A stretch of DNA of 11,019 nt, from contig CANQUO010000057.1 of NCBI GenBank assembly GCA_947627085.1, positions 1 through 11,019 of the forward strand. The letters run 5' to 3'. The DNA is from an uncultured Oscillospiraceae bacterium. GTDB lineage: Bacteria; Bacillota; Clostridia; Oscillospirales; Oscillospiraceae. The translations under genes and the position numbers were made by a program. Positions 6,351 through 11,019 of this stretch are shown piece after piece. The notes beneath the pieces were generated by a model, which did no database searches, had not been told where the DNA came from, and saw nothing but the letters and a program-made list of their open reading frames with translations. Every line of letters begins with the position of its first letter. The stretch's first letter is position 1.

Positions 6351-7088
6351 TCAGTCCTCGTCCCAGTTATGCCAGACGTTCTGGATGTCGTCGTTGTCGT
6401 CCATGAGCTCCAGCATCTTCTCGAATTTTTTGATGTTGTCCTCGTCGGTGAGCTTGATGTAGTTCTGGGGGACCATCTCCACCTGGGCGGAGACGAATTT
6501 GTACTTTTTGGCCTCCAGCGCCTCCAACACGGCTGGGAAATCGTCGGGGGCGGTGTAGACCTCAAAGGTCTCCTCCTCCGCGCTCATATCCTCGGCTCCG
6601 GCCTCCAGCGCGTCCATCATGACGGTGTCCTCGTCGTAGTCCTCGTCCTCGTTATCTATGACAATGACGCCCTTTTTCTCAAAGGACCAGCTGACGCACC
6701 CGGCGGCGCCCATGTTTCCACCGTACTTATCGAAGAGGTGGCGGACCTCGGAGGCGGTACGATTGCGGTTGTCGGTCATGGCGTCAACTATGACGGCCAC
6801 GCCCTCGGGGCCGTAGCCCTCGTAGGTGACGGACTCGAAGTTATCCCCTCCGGCGCTTCCGGCGGCCTTCTCAAGGGTCCTCTTTATATTGTCGTTTGGC
6901 ATATTGGCGGCCTTGGCCTTGGCGATGACGGTGGCAAGGCGGGAGTTGTTGGCCGGGTCGATGGAGCCGCCGCCCTCCTTCACCGCGACGATCATCTCGC
7001 GGGCGATCTTGGTGAAGGCCTGGGCCCTCTTGGCGTCCGCCGCGCCCTTGGTCTTTTGTATGTTATGCCATTTGGAGTGTCCTGACAT
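6351..7088 (-). CDS. yebC: YebC/PmpR (TACO1) family protein
   Basis: A 245-aa cytoplasmic protein of the YebC/TACO1 family, close to the usual length of about 240-250. Members have been described as DNA-binding transcription regulators and, more recently, as translation factors that relieve ribosome stalling on proline-rich stretches; which role applies here cannot be read from sequence. Seen: the N-terminal family signature SGHSKWHNIQKTKGAADAKR, a MPNDNIKRTLEKA segment, YEGYGPEGVAVIVDAMTDNRNRTASEVRH, GNMGAAGCVSWSFEKKG, and an acidic C-terminus. The start is the ATG at 7088, which gives the canonical MSGHSKW; upstream in-frame codons run through the promoter and are not coding. An AAGGATG site precedes it. 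It has its own promoter at 7124-7152. Confidence 0.96.
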   Translation of the reverse strand: MSGHSKWHNIQKTKGAADAKRAQAFTKIAREMIVAVKEGGGSIDPANNSRLATVIAKAKAANMPNDNIKRTLEKAAGSAGGDNFESVTYEGYGPEGVAVIVDAMTDNRNRTASEVRHLFDKYGGNMGAAGCVSWSFEKKGVIVIDNEDEDYDEDTVMMDALEAGAEDMSAEEETFEVYTAPDDFPAVLEALEAKKYKFVSAQVEMVPQNYIKLTDEDNIKKFEKMLELMDDNDDIQNVWHNWDED

Positions 7089-7123
7089 GTGTTTATCATC
7101 CTTCCGTATACGCAGATAGTGAA

Positions 7124-7152
7124 AGTATAACATATCAAGATAAAATTTGCAA
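7124..7152 (-). promoter_or_regulatory. Sigma-A promoter of yebC
   Basis: On the minus strand, -35 TTGCAA (7152-7147), a 17-bp spacer, and -10 TATACT (7129-7124) preceded by TGT, an extended -10. It has the same -35 hexamer as the murD promoter. The -35 box directly abuts the -35-like box of the divergent sigma-G-type promoter. Confidence 0.75.
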
Positions 7153-7182
7153 TGTATATTCTTCGTTTTTTTGTCCATAATA
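7153..7182 (+). promoter_or_regulatory. Sigma-G/F-like forespore promoter
   Basis: TGTATA (7153-7158), a 17-bp spacer, and CATAATA (7176-7182) match the Bacillus sigma-G consensus TGAATA / CATACTA at 5 of 6 and 6 of 7 positions. Initiation would fall near 7189, leaving a leader of roughly 18 nt with the AGGAGGTG site of the Asn/Gln-rich gene. The consensus is recalled from B. subtilis and carried over to this clostridial sequence by inference. Confidence 0.55.
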
Positions 7183-7206
7183 AAATCACCTCAGGAGGTG
7201 AGTTTA

Positions 7207-7320
7207 ATGAACAATCAGCAGAACAACAATAAAAATAACCAGCAGCAGAACAATAATAAGAACAACCAGCAGAACAATCAGCAGCAGAACAACAACCAGC
7301 AGCAGAACAACCAGCGATAA
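7207..7320 (+). CDS. Asn/Gln-rich 37-aa protein, possible small spore protein
   Basis: A complete short gene: ATG at 7207, TAA at 7318-7320, with a perfect AGGAGGTG site 6 nt before the start. Of 37 residues, 19 are Asn and 14 Gln, with two Lys and a C-terminal Arg; codons alternate AAC/AAT and CAG, giving an A-rich, repetitive DNA unlike its GC-rich surroundings. No domain or signal peptide is visible. Such Asn/Gln-rich composition resembles gamma-type small acid-soluble spore proteins, which serve as amino-acid stores in the forespore, and the sigma-G-like promoter upstream points the same way. There is no detectable gamma-SASP repeat motif, so this is inference from composition and promoter. 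It diverges from yebC and is followed by a GC-rich hairpin and the E2 element. It could instead be a low-complexity coat-associated peptide. Confidence 0.7.
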   Translation: MNNQQNNNKNNQQQNNNKNNQQNNQQQNNNQQQNNQR

Positions 7321-7326
7321 AGCCGG

Positions 7327-7353
7327 CGGCCGGAGGGTTAATCCCTCCGGCCG
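7327..7353 (+). terminator. GC-rich hairpin after the Asn/Gln-rich gene
   Basis: An 11-bp perfect stem, CGGCCGGAGGG (7327-7337) with CCCTCCGGCCG (7343-7353), around loop TTAAT, 6 nt after the stop codon. It has no T tract, so it is a terminator-like or mRNA-stabilising hairpin and not a classical terminator. Its right half recurs as part of a 22-bp direct repeat at 7557-7578, on the other side of E2. Confidence 0.5.
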
Positions 7354-7578
7354 GCAGTCTGTCGAAAAAGGCCAGCTGCCTTTTCCGACAAAGGGGAACG
7401 TGCGGGAAACTGCGCGTGAATTTTGCGAAATTCATGCGCAATTTCCCTGCTGTCGCCCTGCGCGCGCCCCAACGGGGCACACTTGGGCGACAAAAGGTAT
7501 TTTTTCTGACGCACATGTCGTCAGAAAAAATATTGAAATTGAGTTTTTTGACAATCGAGGGTTAATCCCTCCGGCCGG
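7333..7578. repeat. 22-bp direct repeats flanking element E2
   Basis: Positions 7333-7354 and 7557-7578 are identical (from GAGGGTTAAT through CCGGCCGG), 224 bp apart, and bracket E2. The first copy is part of a complete hairpin; the second has only the loop and right arm. This fits insertion of E2 with duplication of part of the hairpin, or a tandem duplication event. Confidence 0.7.
7360..7534 (+). repeat. Structured repeat E2 (four-hairpin element, copy 2)
   Basis: Same architecture and orientation as E1. H1 is TGTCGAAAAAGGC (7360-7372) with GCCTTTTCCGACA (7378-7390), one mismatch. The linker AAGGGGAACGTGCG (7391-7404) differs from E1 at one base. H2 is 7404-7423 with 7428-7447, 20 positions with one C-A mismatch and one G-U, unrelated in sequence to E1 H2. 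TGC leads to H3, TGTCGCCC (7451-7458) with GGGCGACA (7485-7492), with inner stem GCCCC/GGGGC (7466-7478). H4, ATTTTTTCTGACG with CGTCAGAAAAAAT around CACATGT (7499-7531), is nearly identical to E1 and is followed by ATT. It lies between the Asn/Gln-rich gene and sipL. Confidence 0.85.
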
Positions 7579-7597
7579 TTACATATATCACACGTCG

Positions 7598-9112
7598 TTA
7601 CACGCACCTTGGGATAAGGAGCACCGTCCCCTCCTCCGGCTCGCCCTCCAGGCCGTTCGTCTTTTGTATGAGCTCCGGCGTGGACATGTACGCCTTGGCA
7701 AGGTCCCATATGTCACGGCCGCCTCCCGCGCGGGTGACGGTGAGGTTCGGGCTGTCACCGGGCTCAAGCTTCGTGTCCTCGTCTATGTCGACGCTCTCGA
7801 TGCAGGAGAGGTTCGCCTGCCTCAGCTCGACAAGGGCCAGCTCCGCCGGGAGACGTATCTCAATGGACCCGTCCGTGACGGAGGCCACGGGCTCCCCGGG
7901 CAGGAGCTCCACAGCGGTGTCGGCGGTGCCGGATATGACAGAGCGAAGCTCCGTCTTTCTCCCGGCACTCATGAGCTCCCCGCCGGCGTCACGGTAAATG
8001 ACGGACACGTTTACTATCGACGTGAATACAACGCCTTCCTCGCTCTCCCTGAGCGCGCAGGGGCCGGGGCGGACGCTGACGGCGCAGGTCTCCCGGGCCG
8101 TGTCCGCCACGGGCACCGAGGCCGTGACAGGCACGTTCACTGTCTCCCGCCCCTCCATGCACTCAAGCTCACGCGCCGCCGCCACGGGCGTCATGGGATT
8201 TTTGGTGCTGTAAGCGTCGGTGACGAACTCCAGGACACTGCGGCGGTAGGTGACGCACTGGGCCACGGCGTGTATCTCGATATTGAGCCCCTCCGTCCCC
8301 GACTCGCTCATCCGGTCAAGGTTCATATAGAGGCCCGTAAGGCACATCCTTATGTCAAAGTCCTCTATGTCCCCGGTGGCGTCGGTGTCGACTATCTGGG
8401 AAAAGGGCGTGGTGAAGCTCTCGGCGTAGAGTCCCCCATCACGTCCGCAGTAGAGCATATGCGTCACGGCGGAGCCCTTCACCACCGCCTTGCTCCCCAC
8501 GGCCTTGGCGCTCTCCACCTTGAGCTCGCAGACATTTCTCAGTATCTCCCCGATGTCCGCCGCACCCGCGGGGACGTGGGCCTCGTCGGTGAAGATGAAG
8601 GTCTTTTCGTTCACCGCCGCCGGGAGGGTCATGGAGCATTTTTCCGATTTGAAATATACCCCCTCCCTCTCCTTTTGTACGGTGCAGTACACGCTCTCGG
8701 CGGAGAAGAGCTCCGCCTCGCATGTTATCTCCGCCCGGACGACCACTTTTCTTGGATTTACGGTCCTGGCGTCCGCGCCGGACAGCGTAAGGCGGGCCGT
8801 TATGAGCTGGTCCGCCGTGATGTCCGCCCCGTCGGCGCTGGCGGAGAAGGGCACGCTCACCGAAAGCTTCCTCACCCCCGCGCCGGACTCCGGCACGTAC
8901 AGCACCGTGAGCTCCGCCGTGCCGGCCACGGTCACCCGTCCGGCCTCGGAGTCCTTACTGCGCATGAGGACCACGCCGTCGGTGTCCAAAATGCGCAAAA
9001 TATCAGGCTGGGCGTCGGGAACTATGGCCTCGCAGGTCTCCTCCCGGACAAAACGACGCCTGAAAACAGGTCTCATATAGCTTAGCTTATCACCTTTAAG
9101 GTCAAAATTCAC
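7598..9112 (-). CDS. sipL: SipL-like spore morphogenesis protein (DUF3794 + LysM)
   Basis: A 504-aa protein with the layout of Clostridioides difficile SipL, which binds SpoIVA on the forespore surface and is needed for coat localisation. It starts MNFDLKGDKLSY and then has the family segment RREFVREET-like followed by EAIVPDAQPDILRILDTDG (about 28-46), several repeats of the beta-rich DUF3794 fold, and a C-terminal LysM-like module from about 458 to 504 (DIWDLAKAYMSTPELIQKTN, ending VLLIPRCV). In SipL the LysM region mediates the contact with SpoIVA and not with glycan. The GTG start at 9112 gives the usual family N-terminus and has TAGGAG 9 nt upstream; the ATG at residue 13 would trim a conserved part. 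There is no signal peptide, fitting a mother-cell cytosolic protein. A 49-aa membrane protein gene precedes it by 81 nt. Expression under sigma-E is expected from the family. Confidence 0.88.
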   Translation of the reverse strand: MNFDLKGDKLSYMRPVFRRRFVREETCEAIVPDAQPDILRILDTDGVVLMRSKDSEAGRVTVAGTAELTVLYVPESGAGVRKLSVSVPFSASADGADITADQLITARLTLSGADARTVNPRKVVVRAEITCEAELFSAESVYCTVQKEREGVYFKSEKCSMTLPAAVNEKTFIFTDEAHVPAGAADIGEILRNVCELKVESAKAVGSKAVVKGSAVTHMLYCGRDGGLYAESFTTPFSQIVDTDATGDIEDFDIRMCLTGLYMNLDRMSESGTEGLNIEIHAVAQCVTYRRSVLEFVTDAYSTKNPMTPVAAARELECMEGRETVNVPVTASVPVADTARETCAVSVRPGPCALRESEEGVVFTSIVNVSVIYRDAGGELMSAGRKTELRSVISGTADTAVELLPGEPVASVTDGSIEIRLPAELALVELRQANLSCIESVDIDEDTKLEPGDSPNLTVTRAGGGRDIWDLAKAYMSTPELIQKTNGLEGEPEEGTVLLIPRCV

Positions 9113-9193
9113 CGTTGCTCGCTCCTAACATTCATAGTAGCCCCGCGGGCTCTTGTCAGGAGTATATTTGCGTTGTCCATGTTTTAGAACGGC

Positions 9194-9343
9194 TCAGCAC
9201 CGCTTTCTTATGGACAGTCCGAGACATATGAGGAATACCCCCATCACGAACCACCAGAAGGACGTCGGGAGCACCAGCGACAGCACCACCAGTACCCCGG
9301 CGCAGGCGATTATGCCGCCTATCGTCTTGCCGTATCTCCTCAT
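9194..9343 (-). CDS. Small two-helix membrane protein, 49 aa
   Basis: A short gene starting with ATG at 9343 and ending with TGA at 9194. The protein begins MRRYGKT, has a hydrophobic helix (about 8-25, IGGIIACAGVLVVLSLVL), a short turn PTSFWW (26-31), a second helix (about 32-45), and a basic end RKRC. Positive charges at both ends predict both termini in the cytosol. The layout resembles small clostridial membrane proteins of unknown function with a GKT...LP.GFWWF pattern. A G-rich stretch before the ATG is a weak ribosome site, and a -10-like TATAAT lies upstream. It is on the same strand as sipL and probably co-transcribed with it. Function unknown. A different reading frame on this strand (9156-9368) is longer but has no sensible composition. 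Confidence 0.75.
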   Translation of the reverse strand: MRRYGKTIGGIIACAGVLVVLSLVLPTSFWWFVMGVFLICLGLSIRKRC

Positions 9344-9371
9344 ACCCCCACCCCCGGATAAGTATCAAGAC

Positions 9372-9379
9372 ATTATATG
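9372..9379 (-). promoter_or_regulatory. -10-like box upstream of the small membrane protein and sipL
   Basis: On the minus strand CATATAAT contains a perfect sigma-A -10 TATAAT but lacks a good -35 at 17 bp. It also differs by one base from the B. subtilis sigma-E -10 CATACAAT, with a weak ATA-containing -35-like stretch (AGATAATT) 15-16 bp upstream. A mother-cell sigma-E promoter would suit a sipL operon; the call is tentative. Confidence 0.4.
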
Positions 9380-9420
9380 CGGAGGATAAAATAATAATTA
9401 TCTGTTCCGCTGATCCGCAG

Positions 9421-9459
9421 AAAAATACGGTATTGCATTTACAATACCGTACTTTTTTT
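9421..9459. terminator. Bidirectional intrinsic terminator
   Basis: A 10-bp perfect stem TACGGTATTG / CAATACCGTA with loop CATTTA, flanked by five A on the left and seven T on the right. It reads as a terminator on both strands. On the minus strand it should end the rsgA / DJ-1-like transcript, about 90 nt after the stop. The stretch 9460-9551 shows nothing recognisable. Confidence 0.85.
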
Positions 9460-9551
9460 CATGTGATAAATGGTCGTGAGACTATATATAGAGGCGCGCT
9501 ATTTTGTTCCTGAAGGGTTTTTTCACTGTTTTGTCAAACGGAAATCATTAG

Positions 9552-10187
9552 TTATGGGGTATATGCTTTCAATTCCTCCAGAAATTCCTTATATTCATCA
9601 TCGGACCAATAGAAAGTCAATTCTTCCTCGGAATAATCTTCCGGTTTGTCTCGCATAAAGCTGTCGCCAATATCATAGTTAAACCTTCGCAGTACCGCTT
9701 CGGCAAATTCTCTGAAAAACATTCCGATTCCCGTTATGACATTACCATCTTCAACGATTCCCTTATGGATGAAGTTATCTTTTTCAATGAACGGAAAGGT
9801 ATCTGCCATCTGCATGAAATAGCCCGATGTAAACTTCTTACCACGAAGAATCCCGGCCTTGGACAGCAGTAACGGAGACGATGAAATGGCCGCGAAAACG
9901 GTATCCGAGTTTGCTCCCTTTTGAAGAAAATCTATTAGTTTATTATCAAACAGTGCCGGTAAAGGGTCGATCGTTCCCGGAAGAATCACGCAGTCATAGT
10001 CGGTTATATTAACTTCTGCCACTGTTTTCGTCGGCATGATCACAAAGCCTTCCTCGCTCAGGTATTCCCTGCTTTCACTGGCGATGTAATCGATTTTTTC
10101 TCCAAACCAGACCGTCAGCGCGGACGTCAGGCAGGTTATCTCCTGTAAGGAAAAGTTCGGGTATAATAAAACCGCAAACTTATTCAT
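9552..10187 (-). CDS. DJ-1/PfpI-family protein, nucleophile Cys replaced by Ser
   Basis: A 211-aa protein of the DJ-1/PfpI (class I glutamine amidotransferase-like) superfamily, whose members include chaperones, glyoxalases, proteases and amidases; the activity here is unknown. Seen: strand 1 with MNKFAVLLYPNFSLQEI, which carries the conserved Glu17, the DYDCVILPGTIDPLPAL region (about 63-79), and the nucleophile-elbow region AAISSSPLLLSKAGILRGKKFTSG (about 99-122). In most relatives this elbow reads AIC.GP; here the cysteine position (102) is Ser, so classical cysteine chemistry is probably absent. A charged tail (about 178-209) extends past the core. The start is the ATG at 10187, 4 nt after AGGAGG. 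The gene is 11 nt behind rsgA and more AT-rich than it, suggesting later insertion into the operon. Confidence 0.88.
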   Translation of the reverse strand: MNKFAVLLYPNFSLQEITCLTSALTVWFGEKIDYIASESREYLSEEGFVIMPTKTVAEVNITDYDCVILPGTIDPLPALFDNKLIDFLQKGANSDTVFAAISSSPLLLSKAGILRGKKFTSGYFMQMADTFPFIEKDNFIHKGIVEDGNVITGIGMFFREFAEAVLRRFNYDIGDSFMRDKPEDYSEEELTFYWSDDEYKEFLEELKAYTP

Positions 10188-10198
10188 TTTGCCTCCTT

Positions 10199-11019
10199 TT
10201 ACTGCTTGGCTTTTCGCTCCCACTCATTTATTGAGCTCAGCTGTTCATATAGCCTGACGTAGCTTTTGTGCCGGGAGGGGTTTATGGCGCCGTTTTTTAC
10301 GGCCTCAAGCACCGCGCAACCCTTCTCCTTCACGTGGGCACAGCCCACAAATTGGCATTTGCCGATATAGGGGGAAAACTCCCGGAAGGCGTACTGGAGC
10401 TCCCCGGGGTCTGTGAGCTCCATTTTTTCAAGGTCGAAAGCCGAAAAGCCGGGGGTGTCTGCGATAAAGGCGCCGTCCCCGGTCCGAAATATCTCCACGT
10501 GCCGCGTTGTGTGGCGGCCACGGCCCAGCTTTACGCTCACGTCCCCAACCGGGATTTGGAAAGCCGGGTCTATGGCATTGAGGATGCTTGACTTGCCCAC
10601 GCCGGAATTGCCCGTGAAAACACTGAGACAGCCGGTGAGGGCGCTTTTCAGCTCCTCTATCCCCTGCCCCGTGGCGGCGCTTGTGCGTATGGTATGAAAG
10701 CCCGAGGAGGAATATATGTCAAATAGCCGGTCCGCGCTGTCAAGGTCGCACTTATTGAGGCATATGACGACCTCAGCTCCGGCGTGTCCGGCGATGGCCG
10801 CCATACGGTCGATGAGGAAGGGGTCCGTCACCGGTATGACGTTGGCGGCGATTATCACAAGCTTATCTATGTTGGCCACCGGGGGCCTTACGAACATGTT
10901 CCTTCTTGGCAACACGGCGTCCACCACGCCCTCGCCGCCATCGGTCGCGGTAAATGACACGTTGTCCCCCACGAGGGGCGCTATGCTATCATGGCGAAAA
11001 CGGCCCCGTGCCCTGCACC
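10199..11019 (-). CDS. rsgA: Ribosome small subunit GTPase RsgA, N-terminus cut off by window edge
   Basis: A circularly permuted GTPase that helps mature the 30S subunit, near the decoding centre. The frame is open to the window edge (273 complete codons); about 15-25 N-terminal residues are missing against a usual length near 290-300. The first visible residues CRARGRFRHDSIAPLVGDNV belong to the N-terminal OB fold, so the in-frame GTG at 10972 is internal and not the start. The permuted G motifs follow in order: G4 LNKCD, G5 TSAATG, G1 GNSGVGKSS, G2 GRGRHTTR, G3 DTPGF. A C-terminal zinc motif (CQFVGCAHVKEKGC) and a helical tail complete it. The stop overlaps the approach to the ribosome site of the DJ-1-like gene, 11 nt downstream, so the two are likely co-transcribed. 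Confidence 0.96.
   Translation of the reverse strand, partial: CRARGRFRHDSIAPLVGDNVSFTATDGGEGVVDAVLPRRNMFVRPPVANIDKLVIIAANVIPVTDPFLIDRMAAIAGHAGAEVVICLNKCDLDSADRLFDIYSSSGFHTIRTSAATGQGIEELKSALTGCLSVFTGNSGVGKSSILNAIDPAFQIPVGDVSVKLGRGRHTTRHVEIFRTGDGAFIADTPGFSAFDLEKMELTDPGELQYAFREFSPYIGKCQFVGCAHVKEKGCAVLEAVKNGAINPSRHKSYVRLYEQLSSINEWERKAKQ

Noticed and set aside
6369..7085. 238-codon open frame on the plus strand
   Set aside because: Antisense shadow of yebC, rich in Val, Gly and Leu with no recognisable motif.
7499..7531. H4 hairpin of E2 as an intrinsic terminator
   Set aside because: The T and A runs are paired with each other inside the stem, so no free U tract follows the hairpin on either strand.
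5400..7580. CRISPR array or insertion sequence
   Set aside because: Only two copies of the large element, no regular spacers, and no transposase or cas gene in the window.
7400..9085. 561-codon open frame on the plus strand
   Set aside because: It is antisense to the SipL-like gene. The composition (Gly, Arg, His rich) is typical of a GC-rich shadow frame, and there is no domain or ribosome site; the minus-strand DUF3794/LysM reading is clear.
9156..9368. 70-codon minus-strand frame upstream of sipL
   Set aside because: It overlaps the 49-aa membrane protein frame, is full of Arg and Asp without pattern, and lacks a ribosome site.
10972..10972. GTG at 10972 as the rsgA start
   Set aside because: The in-frame sequence upstream (CRARGRF...APLV) is the conserved RsgA N-terminal domain and stays open to the window edge.

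Overview
The window looks like chromosomal DNA of a GC-rich, spore-forming Firmicute of the class Clostridia, probably near the Oscillospiraceae. The evidence is the content: a YunB-type sporulation protein, a DUF3794 + LysM protein of the SipL type, a tiny Asn/Gln-rich forespore-type protein, strong GGAGG ribosome sites, and housekeeping genes (ligA, murD, rnpB, yebC, rsgA). Almost every protein gene is on the minus strand; rnpB and the Asn/Gln-rich mini-gene are on the plus strand.

Layout. Positions 1-4899 hold one tight minus-strand operon, murD > PLP-dependent YnbB-like lyase > yunB > ligA (3' end of ligA cut off by the window edge). It is driven by a good sigma-A promoter at 4924-4952. 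Diverging from it is rnpB (about 5029-5366), which ends at a strong terminator. Positions 5400-5748 carry no gene but hold a structured repeat (E1) and a REP-like inverted hairpin pair. A GNAT acetyltransferase (5749-6231) and yebC (6351-7088) follow on the minus strand. A 37-codon Asn/Gln-only-like gene (7207-7320) diverges from yebC and has a sigma-G-like promoter. Behind it lies a second copy of the structured repeat (E2, 7360-7534), then sipL (7598-9112) preceded by a 49-aa two-helix membrane protein gene (9194-9343). The right end holds rsgA (5' end cut off by the window edge) followed closely by a DJ-1/PfpI-like gene whose usual nucleophilic cysteine is a serine.

The genes point to growth-related envelope, DNA and ribosome functions interleaved with sporulation functions. 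The most interesting observation is the E1/E2 pair. Both copies share the same order of four hairpins and nearly identical single-stranded linkers, but two of the hairpins have unrelated sequences and a third shows compensatory base changes. This is what a conserved folded RNA, or a hairpin-ended non-autonomous mobile element, would look like. Both copies sit in the same orientation just behind a hairpin that follows a plus-strand gene. All family assignments are from reading the translations, without database searches.
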